Below are positions 1 through 7,184 of a stretch of 32,813 bases of DNA, in pieces. Position 1 is the stretch's first letter, and each line of letters opens with the position of its first letter. A program made the position numbers and the translations under genes. This DNA comes from a virus. Where the stretch lies: positions 1-32,813 of IMG/VR virus record IMGVR_UViG_3300042476_000579; one strand, given 5' to 3'. The notes under the pieces were generated by a model. That model was not told the DNA's origin and did not search any database. It saw only the letters and a list, made by a program, of their open reading frames with translations.

Positions 1-45
1 ATCAACACCGCGCGCCCGGCGCAACAGAACACCACGAGGAACTGA
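1..45 (+). CDS. C-terminal end of a head-region protein (partial)
   Basis: An open frame enters from the left edge and reads 14 codons, ending in NTTRN and a TGA whose last base is the first base of the next ATG (TGATG). The overlap and the position just before a head-tail connector gene suggest a small head gene transcribed with the connectors. It could be the end of the gene that starts at 32617 if the genome is circular, but joining the two window ends directly does not keep the frame, so some sequence is missing. No function can be read from so short a tail. Confidence 0.5.
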   Translation: MNTARPAQQNTTRN

Positions 46-611
46 TGGGACTTGTCCGCGAATCTGGTCCTAGTAGCGAGCCCGTCACGTTGGCTGAAGC
101 CAAGCTGCACTTGCGTGTTGACGGCGCTGATGAAGACGCGCTGATCGGCGTGTTCATCACTGCTGCGCGCGAGTCTGCCGAGCAGGAGCTTGGCCGCTCC
201 ATCATCGCTACCACCTGGGCGCTCACGCTCGATGCGTTCCCGACCAGCATCCGGCTTCCCATGCCGCGCGCCACCGCCGTTACGCGCATCGACTATCTTG
301 ATGCCGACGGCGTCGCGCAAGTCATGAACCCCGTCGGCTACCAGCTAATCGCCGCCAGCGAGTTTGAGGCTTGGATCGAGCCCGCCTACGGCTACGCCTG
401 GCCCGCCACGCGCCAGCAGCCCGAGGCCGTAAAAGTCACCTACGTGGCCGGCTGGACCAACGCGGCTGCGGTGCCGGCCGCCATCAAGAGCTGGATGCTG
501 CTGGCTATCGGCGACATGTACGCCAACCGCGAGCGCAGTTCCGATAAGCCCGTTGTGCCGCACGGCTTCGTTGCCGGGCTTTTGGACCCTTACCGCGTGT
601 GGGGTGTGTGA
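45..611 (+). CDS. Head-tail connector protein (phiE125 gp8 / HK97 gp6-like)
   Basis: A 188-residue protein expected to form the adaptor ring bound under the portal after DNA packaging. The N-terminal segment PVTLAEAKLHLRVD followed by DEDALIGVFITAARESAEQ is the usual opening of the gp6/phiE125 gp8 connector family. The C-terminal half has the typical KVTYVAGW strand and an AIKSWMLLAIGDMYANRE helix. The length is normal for the family. The ATG shares one base with the preceding TGA, and the next gene starts 1 nt after this stop, so the connector genes are likely translated together. The family call rests on motif recognition and gene order. Confidence 0.85.
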   Translation: MGLVRESGPSSEPVTLAEAKLHLRVDGADEDALIGVFITAARESAEQELGRSIIATTWALTLDAFPTSIRLPMPRATAVTRIDYLDADGVAQVMNPVGYQLIAASEFEAWIEPAYGYAWPATRQQPEAVKVTYVAGWTNAAAVPAAIKSWMLLAIGDMYANRERSSDKPVVPHGFVAGLLDPYRVWGV

Positions 612-612
612 G

Positions 613-948
613 GTGCGCGCCGGCCTGCTGGACCAGCGCGTCACCCTTGAGCAGCCCTCTGAGTCGCGTGATCCTCAGTACGGGACCATGACTAAGACAT
701 GGGTCGCGGTCGCCACAGTGTGGGCTGCGGTCGAGCCCCAAAGCGGCCGCGAGTACCTCTCGAACGAAGAGCCCGGCGCCGAGCTTGCCCTACGCGTGCG
801 CGTGCGCTACAGCAGCCAAGTGGCTGGCTGCTCGCCCAAGTGGCGCGTCAAATGGGGCGGCCGGCTGCTGCAGATCAACGCCGTGATCAACCCGCTCAGC
901 GCGGACGAAGAGTTGCAGCTTGTCTGCACCGAGTACCGGCAGGGGTAA
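613..948 (+). CDS. Head-tail adaptor / stopper protein (SPP1 gp16-like)
   Basis: A 111-residue protein beginning MRAGLLDQRVTLEQP, the standard N-terminus of phage head-tail adaptors (closure proteins that seal the connector until the tail attaches). I chose the GTG at 613 because this motif starts there and it lies 1 nt after the previous stop. A longer frame to a TTG at 553 would overlap the preceding gene and adds no recognisable sequence. Later segments (TKTWVAVATVWAAVEP, then REYLSNEE and LRVRVRYSSQ) are typical of the family beta barrel. It sits between the gp6-like connector and the gp10-like gene, the normal order. Confidence 0.88.
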   Translation: MRAGLLDQRVTLEQPSESRDPQYGTMTKTWVAVATVWAAVEPQSGREYLSNEEPGAELALRVRVRYSSQVAGCSPKWRVKWGGRLLQINAVINPLSADEELQLVCTEYRQG

Positions 949-951
949 CGC

Positions 952-1437
952 ATGGCCGCACAGTTCAGGGTCCGCATCGAAAACATCGACGCCATTCGAC
1001 AGCGCCTGTCCGGGCTATCGCAGCGCCTTCAAACAAACATTATGCGCGGCGGCATGCGGGCCGCAGGGGCAGTTATCCGCAAGCTCGCGCGCAAAGAAGC
1101 GCCGCGAGGTCGTACTGGCAACCTGCGCCGCTCCATCCGCGTGAGTACCCGCAGCTTTAGAGACGGCACCGTCACCGGCACCATCAAAGCCGGCGGTCCG
1201 GTGGCGTTTTACGCCAACATCGTCGAGGTCGGCGCGCAGCCGCACAGCATCAGCGTTACCCGTGCCAATGCGCTGGCGCTTGGCCCGCGCACCTTTGTCA
1301 AGGCGGTGGACCACCCCGGCTTTGCCGGACGCGGCTACATGCGCAAGGCCGCAGAGCAGGGCGAGCGCGCTGCCTCTGCCGCATTTGAGCAGTACGTCCA
1401 GCAGCGCGTCGCCAGCTACATGGAGACCGGGAAATGA
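952..1437 (+). CDS. HK97 gp10-like head-tail / tail completion protein
   Basis: A 161-residue protein with the HK97-gp10 signature: an N-terminal helix with RIENIDAIRQRLSGLSQ, then the basic stretch RKLARKEAPRGRTGNLRRSI that is characteristic of the family. The C-terminal part (VEVGAQPHSI, then FVKAVDHPGFAGRGYMRKAAEQ) matches the usual fold end. It probably sits at the head-tail interface or joins the tail terminator. The ATG is 3 nt after the previous stop and its end overlaps the next ATG (ATGA), so it is in the same translational chain. Confidence 0.88.
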   Translation: MAAQFRVRIENIDAIRQRLSGLSQRLQTNIMRGGMRAAGAVIRKLARKEAPRGRTGNLRRSIRVSTRSFRDGTVTGTIKAGGPVAFYANIVEVGAQPHSISVTRANALALGPRTFVKAVDHPGFAGRGYMRKAAEQGERAASAAFEQYVQQRVASYMETGK

Positions 1438-1841
1438 GAGCCGAGCGCGCAGTCAAGGCGCTGCTCGACGGCGCCAGCGGTGTTACGGCCATCGTTGGGG
1501 CGGGCGGCGCAGCCCGGATCTACGGCGCCGCGGCACCACAAGAAGCTGCAGCGCCGCTCATCGTGTACAGCCTGCAAAGCGCCGAGCGCGAGCCCGTGCT
1601 GGCGCCCACCGCCGAGCGAGTTGTGCAGTCGCTTATTGACGTGCTGTGCGTGGCGCCCACCTACCCCGCACTCAAGGCCTTGGCTGAAGAAGTGCGCCTA
1701 GCACTCAATGGCGCGAGCGGCACGCAAGGCGGAACGAGCGTTCTTGGCATTGTTATTGAAAGCGAGGGGCCAGACCAATATGAGCCCCAGCTCGACGAGT
1801 TTGGCAAGACCTGGACCTTCCGTGTCATGCACACGGAGTAA
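1434..1841 (+). CDS. Tail terminator / DUF3168-type tail completion protein
   Basis: A 135-residue protein matching the DUF3168 pattern: an N-terminal AVKALLDGASGVTAIVG helix-turn, a central QEAAAPLIVYSLQSAE segment, a LIDVLCVAPTYPALKALAEEVRLAL helix and a final beta strand ending in TWTFRVMH. Members cap the top of the tail tube and fix its length. The position between the gp10-like protein and the tail tube gene is the normal one. The ATG overlaps the previous TGA by the ATGA arrangement. Confidence 0.85.
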   Translation: MRAERAVKALLDGASGVTAIVGAGGAARIYGAAAPQEAAAPLIVYSLQSAEREPVLAPTAERVVQSLIDVLCVAPTYPALKALAEEVRLALNGASGTQGGTSVLGIVIESEGPDQYEPQLDEFGKTWTFRVMHTE

Positions 1842-1857
1842 CTAAGGAGAAAGCAGC

Positions 1858-2514
1858 ATGGCACGTATCTTCGTTAACGGCAGCACCCCGAGCATTGCCA
1901 ACACTTTCCGCACCAGCGCCAACATCACCGCAATCAGCAACGCGGCTAACGCCGTGGCCACGCTCGCTGCCGGACACGGCACGGTAATTGGCGACTTCGT
2001 TGAGATCCTCACTTCCGGATGGAGCCGGCTGGTTGGCCGCGTTTTCCGCGTAAGCGCTGTCTCTACCAACGACGTGACTCTGGAGGGCTGCGACACAACC
2101 AGCACTTCGCGTTTTCCGGCCGGCCAAGGCGGCGGCAGCCTGCGCGCCGTGCTCACGTGGAGCGACCTGCAGCAGGTCAATGAGGTCAACGTCGAGGGTG
2201 GCGAGCAGCAGTTTCAGGAGGGCCAGTACATCGACAATCCGCTGCAGTTCCGTTTCCCGACAAATCAGACGCCGATTGACGTGAACTTCAACGTTGACGA
2301 CGATCAGGCGCTCGCCTACTGGAGTCAAGTGCGCGCAGCGGCCGACTCGTTGGTCGCCCGGCCGTTGCGCATCCGTGACGCCAACGGCGTGCCGCGCGCT
2401 GTCGGCAGCGGCGTATGGAGCTACAGCGCCGCGCCTGCCTTCGCTGTCAACAATGTGCTCAAGCGCACCATCAACATCGCGCTGTCGGCTCAATTCACCG
2501 AGTACAATAGCTGA
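1858..2514 (+). CDS. Major tail tube protein
   Basis: A 218-residue protein immediately upstream of the tail assembly chaperone, the invariant place of the tail tube gene. The sequence is rich in beta-forming, Thr/Ser/Asn-rich segments, with an early GDFVEILTSGWSRLVGRVFRV stretch and a late RTINIALSAQFTEY strand, as in siphovirus tube proteins. AAGGAG lies about 8 nt upstream of the ATG, one of the strongest ribosome-binding sites in the tail cluster, as expected for a high-copy protein. The family call rests mainly on synteny and overall character. Confidence 0.82.
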   Translation: MARIFVNGSTPSIANTFRTSANITAISNAANAVATLAAGHGTVIGDFVEILTSGWSRLVGRVFRVSAVSTNDVTLEGCDTTSTSRFPAGQGGGSLRAVLTWSDLQQVNEVNVEGGEQQFQEGQYIDNPLQFRFPTNQTPIDVNFNVDDDQALAYWSQVRAAADSLVARPLRIRDANGVPRAVGSGVWSYSAAPAFAVNNVLKRTINIALSAQFTEYNS

Positions 2515-2912
2515 TGACCGACGTTGATCGACTAGTGGCCGCTGCACTCGCGGCGCGCCGCTTCAATCTTTCTTTGGGACCGCGCGTCCGCATGGATTTG
2601 CAAGAGCCCACGCATCACGAGCTGCAGTTGCTGGCGGTGCGCTCCAAGGGTCGCGGCGGCGAAGAGGATCTGCTGATCTGGACTAGGCGACTGGTCTTGC
2701 AGTCGATTGTCGGCTGGATCGGCGTGCGCCAATCAGATCTGCTTGCCGCCGAGCCGGTTGACCTAGAGCCCGATCCGCCGGTCGACTTTGACCCCCGGCT
2801 GATCGAGCCTCTGCTCGACGCCAACGTCGGCTGGACCGAGCAGGTCCGTGACGCCCTTTTGGCCCGCGTGCATGCGCGGCGCGCTCGCGTCGAGGCCGCA
2901 GCAAAAAACTAG
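2514..2912 (+). CDS. Tail assembly chaperone, short form (lambda gpG-like)
   Basis: A 132-residue, acidic and helical protein that ends in GCA AAA AAC TAG. Its place between tail tube and tape measure is that of the lambda G gene, whose product coats the tape measure during tail assembly. The ATG overlaps the TGA of the tube gene. The last sense codons form a perfect -1 slippery heptamer, so this is the non-shifted product of a two-product gene. Sequence similarity within the family is normally low, so the call rests on position, size and the frameshift signal. Confidence 0.85.
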   Translation: MTDVDRLVAAALAARRFNLSLGPRVRMDLQEPTHHELQLLAVRSKGRGGEEDLLIWTRRLVLQSIVGWIGVRQSDLLAAEPVDLEPDPPVDFDPRLIEPLLDANVGWTEQVRDALLARVHARRARVEAAAKN

Positions 2913-3178
2913 ACGAGCGCCTGGCCTGGGAGCGCGGCCAGGCGCAAAAAGATCGCGAGCGGCTGCAGGCTGCCGGCCTGCATGGTCTGGCCGCGCAGAT
3001 GGCCCCGCCCAGCCTGAGTGCAGACGTAAGCACTCTTTGGCACGCCTGGCGCTTCTGTGGCGGGTGGGTGCCGGAGCGGTTGCCGCTGTACCACGCGCTC
3101 CACCCAGTTGATGATCCCTTGCTGCTCGTCGAGTTGATGCATCTGCTGCGTGACCGCCTCTCGCAGGAAAAACCATGA
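2514..3178 (+). CDS. Tail assembly chaperone, frameshifted long form (lambda gpGT-like)
   Basis: A -1 shift on A AAA AAC (2903-2909) bypasses the TAG at 2910 and continues from 2909 in the -1 frame for 89 more codons to the TGA at 3176-3178, giving a predicted 221-residue protein. I found no convincing independent start for this extension. It contains a Trp-rich stretch (STLWHAWRFCGGWVPERLP) and a helical end (LLLVELMHLLRDRL), and stops inside the ATG of the tape measure gene. In lambda and many siphophages a small fraction of ribosomes makes the equivalent GT protein, whose T part recruits the tail tube subunit. The shift itself is inferred from the signal. Confidence 0.85.
2903..2945 (+). 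other. Programmed -1 ribosomal frameshift signal
   Basis: The heptamer A AAA AAC occupies 2903-2909 in the correct phase (GCA AAA AAC). A 7-nt spacer follows. Then comes a perfect 10-bp stem: GCGCCTGGCC at 2917-2926 pairs with GGCCAGGCGC at 2936-2945 across a 9-nt loop. Slippery site, spacer and stem all have textbook geometry. Confidence 0.9.
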
Positions 3179-5004
3179 CCAATCAGGCCAAGATCGTCAT
3201 CACCGCGGAGGACAAAACATCCTCAGTGCTGCGTGGCGTTCTCGGCAGCGTCCAAAGTACAGTCGCCGCGTTTGCGGCGCTGGGTAGCGGCGTCGCACTG
3301 GGCGCCGTCACCCGTCTGGTTGGCGCGCTTGATGACCTGGCCGATACTGCCCGTGGTATTGGCGTGTCGGCTGAAAGCCTGTCCGCCTTTCAGCTTTCGG
3401 CCCGCGCTGCCGGCGTCTCGTCGGAAGAACTGTCCGCCGGGCTTGGCAAGTTTTCCCAGGTGCTTGAGGACGCCCGCTCCGGCAGCAAGGAAGCTGAGAG
3501 CACGGTCCAAGCCCTTGGCATCGGCCTGCGCGAGTTGCGCTCTGGCTCGCTGACCACTGAGGGTGCACTCGCCCGCGCGGCCGATTCGCTTGCAAAGTAC
3601 GCCGACGGGTTCGAGAAGACCGCCCTTGCGCGCGACGCGTTTGGCCGCGGCGGCGCCAAGTTCATTACCTTCTTGTCCGAGGGCTCTGATGGGCTGCGCA
3701 AGTTCGGCGGCGTATCGCAGCAGGCCGTTGATGAGGCCGGCAAGCTCCAAAACGAGATTGACCAATTGGCCGCCTCGTGGGAGAAGCTCAAGCTGAGCGT
3801 GGGTGGTGCCATCGCCGGCATCGTTAACGCCACGCTAGAGCTAAAGCGCGGCTCGCTCGACTCGCAGCTAGAGACCACGCAACGCGCCCTCAATGAGATC
3901 AATGAGGCGCTGGAGCGTGCCAAGCCCGGCAGCCGCATTGAAACCAACTTGCTGGCACAGCTCAAGGCCGAAACTGAAAAGCTTCGGCAGATTGAGCAGA
4001 CCATCATCCGGCGAGACTTTGTCGGTCCACCGGCGCCGCTGGAGCGCGCTCCCGTCCGTGCGCAGCAGCCACGTCAGTCTGAGCGGCCGCGCGCGGAGGA
4101 AATCTCAGAGGCCAGCCGTGAGCTGGCTCAGTTCGTTAGCCAGCTTGAGCGCCAGCGCGACGTGGTGGAAGAGATCACCGACGTAGAGCGTGCGCTGCAG
4201 TTGCTGCGCGCCAACCCGGCAATCGACACGCCGCAGGTGCGCGAGCTGCTGTTCCTGGAAATTGATCGGACCGAGGCTGCGCGACAGCGCCGGATAATTG
4301 ATGAGGAGATCCGCCGCATCAATGCCGAGGAGCTTGCGCAGACGCGCGCTCTGCGCGACCAGGTGCTTGAGCTGGCGGGCGTTGCCGAAGAAGAGCGCAA
4401 GCGCAAGCTGACCGAGCAGTTGGAGATCCTCATTGAGCAGCGTGCATTGACCGCTGAGCAGGCAGAGCGCGCCGTCAATGGAATCGCTGGCATCCGCGAT
4501 GAGATAGACAAGACCAAAGACGCCACTGAGCAGTTTGGCTTGGCGTTCGCCAGCAGCATCGGCAATTTCATTGAGGACGGCGGCCGCGGTGGTGTCAAGA
4601 GCTTCTTCGAGGCGTTGCTGCAAGACCTCCTAAAGTTAACCACGCAGCTTTTGATCGTTAAGCCGCTGGCCGAAGCGGTCAAGGAGGCTTTCAGCGGTGG
4701 GCCCGGCGGATCAGGCGGCGGTCTAGGCAACATCTTCGGTAAGATCGGTGACAGCATCAGCAGCCTGTTCGCTGGCTTCTTCGCCGACGGCGGCTTCATC
4801 CCGCCCGGCCGCTTTGGCGTGGTCGGCGAGCGCGGTCCCGAGCTGGCCTTCGGTGGCCGCAGCGGGCAGACCATCAGCCCGATGGGCGGCCCCACCATCA
4901 ACATCAACCTGCCGCCCGGCAGCAACGTTACCCGGCAGACGGCCAACCAGATCGCCGGTGCCGTGTCGCGCCAGCTCGCTATAGCCAACCGCCGCAACGG
5001 GTAG
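3175..5004 (+). CDS. Tail tape measure protein
   Basis: A 609-residue protein that sets tail length and is ejected with the DNA. The N-terminus holds a short hydrophobic stretch (TVAAFAALGSGVALGAV) followed by LSAFQLSARAAGVSSEEL, common in tape measure proteins. The middle (about residues 210-450) is long, charged and helical with many Glu/Arg/Gln runs. Near residues 535-560 is the characteristic FADGGFIPPGRFGVVGERGP motif. At the usual ratio of about 0.15 nm per residue the tail would be near 90 nm, a rough estimate. The start overlaps the end of the chaperone long form (ATGA). Confidence 0.95.
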   Translation: MTNQAKIVITAEDKTSSVLRGVLGSVQSTVAAFAALGSGVALGAVTRLVGALDDLADTARGIGVSAESLSAFQLSARAAGVSSEELSAGLGKFSQVLEDARSGSKEAESTVQALGIGLRELRSGSLTTEGALARAADSLAKYADGFEKTALARDAFGRGGAKFITFLSEGSDGLRKFGGVSQQAVDEAGKLQNEIDQLAASWEKLKLSVGGAIAGIVNATLELKRGSLDSQLETTQRALNEINEALERAKPGSRIETNLLAQLKAETEKLRQIEQTIIRRDFVGPPAPLERAPVRAQQPRQSERPRAEEISEASRELAQFVSQLERQRDVVEEITDVERALQLLRANPAIDTPQVRELLFLEIDRTEAARQRRIIDEEIRRINAEELAQTRALRDQVLELAGVAEEERKRKLTEQLEILIEQRALTAEQAERAVNGIAGIRDEIDKTKDATEQFGLAFASSIGNFIEDGGRGGVKSFFEALLQDLLKLTTQLLIVKPLAEAVKEAFSGGPGGSGGGLGNIFGKIGDSISSLFAGFFADGGFIPPGRFGVVGERGPELAFGGRSGQTISPMGGPTININLPPGSNVTRQTANQIAGAVSRQLAIANRRNG

Positions 5005-5008
5005 CCGA

Positions 5009-5911
5009 ATGAGCTTCATGGAACTCCCGCGCTTCCCCGAGCGCATCAGCGTGCAGGCCAGCGGTGGACCGGGGTACAGCACCGATATTGTCACCGTGCG
5101 CGCTGGGTTCGAGAGCCGCAACATCAACTGGTCTCAGTCCCGCGCGCGATTTGATCTGTCGCATGCGCCCCGCACCGAGGCGCAGAAGGACGAGCTGCTT
5201 GCCTTTTTCCGCATGGCGCGCGGTGCAGCCTACGGATTCAGGTACAAAGACTGGGGGGATTTCCGCGTGACCCACAGCAACGGCGTAATGCGTGGTCTCG
5301 TCGGCACGGTGGAGCAGGGCACGGCCGGGCAGGGCTACGGCGTTGCAACTTATCAACTGTTCAAGCGGTACGGCACCGGCTCTTTCGCGGAAGACCGCCG
5401 CATTCGCAAGCCGGTGCCCAACACGGCGGCGGTCTTGCGCAACGGTGCCCCGGTCACGTTTGGCACGCTCGCCGGGCAGGCGACACTAGACAACACAACC
5501 GGCGTGCTCACGTTTATTGCTGACCAGACACGAACCATCAGCAGCCACATCGTTGGCGCTACACACCAGCTCACACTAGCCAGCGCATTTTCGCCCAACT
5601 TGGTCTCGGGCGGCCGAGTGTGGGTGACCGGCGTTACCGGCACCGCGGCCGCCGTGCTCAACAATCGCAGCCACTCGGTCACTGGCGTAAGCGGCGCCGT
5701 CGTTATTTTGGGCACTGCCACTAGCGGACTTACGGCTACTGGCGGCGAGGCCAGATTTTTTCCGCAGCCGACCGAGACGCTGACGTGGTCTGGCGAGTTT
5801 GACGTGCCGGTGCGCTTTGAGTCCGACGAAGCGCGCATCCAGATTATCGACCGCACGCAATCCGAGCTGTTATACGCATGGCAGACGCAGCTCGTCGAGG
5901 TGCGGGCATGA
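5009..5911 (+). CDS. Distal tail protein, DUF2460 family (GTA gp12-like)
   Basis: A 300-residue tail-tip protein. The N-terminus has the family pattern: MELPRFPERISVQASGGPGY, then RNINWSQSRARFDLSHAPRT and FFRMARGAAYGFRYKDWGDF. The order DUF2460, DUF2163, NlpC/P60, large tip protein is the same as in the Rhodobacter gene transfer agent and many siphophages. There the DUF2460 protein forms the distal tail ring that joins the tube to the tip. The ATG is 4 nt after the tape measure stop. Confidence 0.9.
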   Translation: MSFMELPRFPERISVQASGGPGYSTDIVTVRAGFESRNINWSQSRARFDLSHAPRTEAQKDELLAFFRMARGAAYGFRYKDWGDFRVTHSNGVMRGLVGTVEQGTAGQGYGVATYQLFKRYGTGSFAEDRRIRKPVPNTAAVLRNGAPVTFGTLAGQATLDNTTGVLTFIADQTRTISSHIVGATHQLTLASAFSPNLVSGGRVWVTGVTGTAAAVLNNRSHSVTGVSGAVVILGTATSGLTATGGEARFFPQPTETLTWSGEFDVPVRFESDEARIQIIDRTQSELLYAWQTQLVEVRA

Positions 5912-6750
5912 AGACCCTGACCACTGGTCTTCAAGACCATCTCGCGCAAGAGGTCACCACCCTGCGCACGCTGGTGAGAGTCACTCGCCGCGATGCGCAG
6001 GTGTTTGGCTTTACGGATTCTGACGACGATATCGAGTATCAGTCGGTCCTATACCGCGCGCGCAGCGGCGCCAGCGGATCTGCCGTCGTATCGGGCGCCG
6101 ACCTGTCAACTGACAATCTTGAGGTGCTGGGCCTGCTGTCTGGCAGCGACATCACCGAGGCGGACCTGGAGGCGGGCGTTTGGGACGCCGCGCAGGTGAC
6201 TGTGTCGCAGGTCAACGCGGCGAACCTGTCGCAGGGCGAACTAATGCTGCGCGTCGGCCAGTTCGGTGAGGTCGAGCGCGCCAACGGCACCTGGCGAGTC
6301 GAGGTTCGCGGCCTTACAAACACGCTGCAGCGGACCATCACTCGCACCTACCTTCCGACCTGCGATGCAGACCTGGGTGATGCGCGCTGCGGCGTCAACC
6401 TGACCTCACGCACCCAGAGCAACACCGTTGCGACCGTGCTTAGCGCGCGGCAGTTTGTAAGCCCAACCCTGCCTGGCGCTGCCGGTGTGTACGCTGGCGG
6501 CCGCCTGACATGGACCAGCGGCGGCAACGCGGGCCGGCAAATGGAGGTGCTCAACAACGACGGGGCGGGCGGTGTTCAGCTCGTTCTCGACATGCCAACC
6601 ATCATTGCCGTGGCTGACCAGTTCACCATCGTCGAGGGTTGCAACAAGACGATTAATCACTGCGCCAACAAGTTCAGCAATGTCATCAATTTTCGTGGAT
6701 TCCCACACGTGCCCGGCGTCGACAAGACTCTGCGCTACGGGGGCAGTTGA
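5908..6750 (+). CDS. Tail-tip hub protein, DUF2163 family (GTA gp13-like)
   Basis: A 280-residue protein with the DUF2163 pattern. Cysteines are clustered in TCDADLGDARCGVNL and near the end in VEGCNKTINHCANKFSN, followed by NFRGFPHVPGVD. In gene transfer agent tails the homologue is a hub component with an iron-sulfur site, and the conserved cysteines here would be its ligands. That function is inferred from the family. I used the ATG at 5908 (ATGA overlap with the previous stop) rather than the ATG at 5878, which lies inside the previous gene. Confidence 0.9.
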   Translation: MKTLTTGLQDHLAQEVTTLRTLVRVTRRDAQVFGFTDSDDDIEYQSVLYRARSGASGSAVVSGADLSTDNLEVLGLLSGSDITEADLEAGVWDAAQVTVSQVNAANLSQGELMLRVGQFGEVERANGTWRVEVRGLTNTLQRTITRTYLPTCDADLGDARCGVNLTSRTQSNTVATVLSARQFVSPTLPGAAGVYAGGRLTWTSGGNAGRQMEVLNNDGAGGVQLVLDMPTIIAVADQFTIVEGCNKTINHCANKFSNVINFRGFPHVPGVDKTLRYGGS

Positions 6751-7184
6751 TGAGCGTGACCTCACAACAGGTTGTGGCTGCCGCTCGCGGCTGGCTGGGC
6801 ACGCGCTGGCAGCATCAGGCCAGCGTCAGGGGCGTGGCCTGCGACTGCGTGGGCCTAGTAGCTGGTGTGGCGCGCGAGCTGGGACTGCTGCACGCCGACC
6901 TGCCGCCCTACGAGCGCACTGCCGACGGGGCCACGCTCACCCGGCTGTGCGCGCAGCACATGCGTAGCGTGCCGCTGCCCAGCCTGCAGCCGGGCCACGT
7001 GGCCATGCTGCGCTTTGAGGCCTACCCCACGCATCTCGCAGTAGTGGGTGACTACGCCCACGGCGGCTTGTCGATCATTCACGCGAGCGCGCCCGCGCGT
7101 CGCGTTATCGAGCACCGGCTCGACGACCTGTGGTGGTTTCGACTGGTCAATGGGTTCGAGCTGCCGGGCGTGGAGTACGTATGA
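6750..7184 (+). CDS. NlpC/P60-family peptidase of the tail tip (GTA gp14-like)
   Basis: A 144-residue cysteine peptidase expected to cut peptidoglycan cross-links during DNA entry. The catalytic Cys is in the CDCVGL motif (Cys33). His95 in THLAVVGDY and His111 in IIHAS are the other likely triad members. GTRWQHQ near residue 17 is the usual start of the domain in tail versions. The ATG at 6750 overlaps the previous TGA, and the gene ends inside the ATG of the large tip protein. Context identifies it as a structural tail enzyme rather than an endolysin. Confidence 0.92.
   Translation: MSVTSQQVVAAARGWLGTRWQHQASVRGVACDCVGLVAGVARELGLLHADLPPYERTADGATLTRLCAQHMRSVPLPSLQPGHVAMLRFEAYPTHLAVVGDYAHGGLSIIHASAPARRVIEHRLDDLWWFRLVNGFELPGVEYV

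Noticed and set aside
1825-2547. 240-codon minus-strand frame opposite the tail tube gene
   Set aside because: Shadow of the sense gene. All neighbours are transcribed rightward and no family features are seen.
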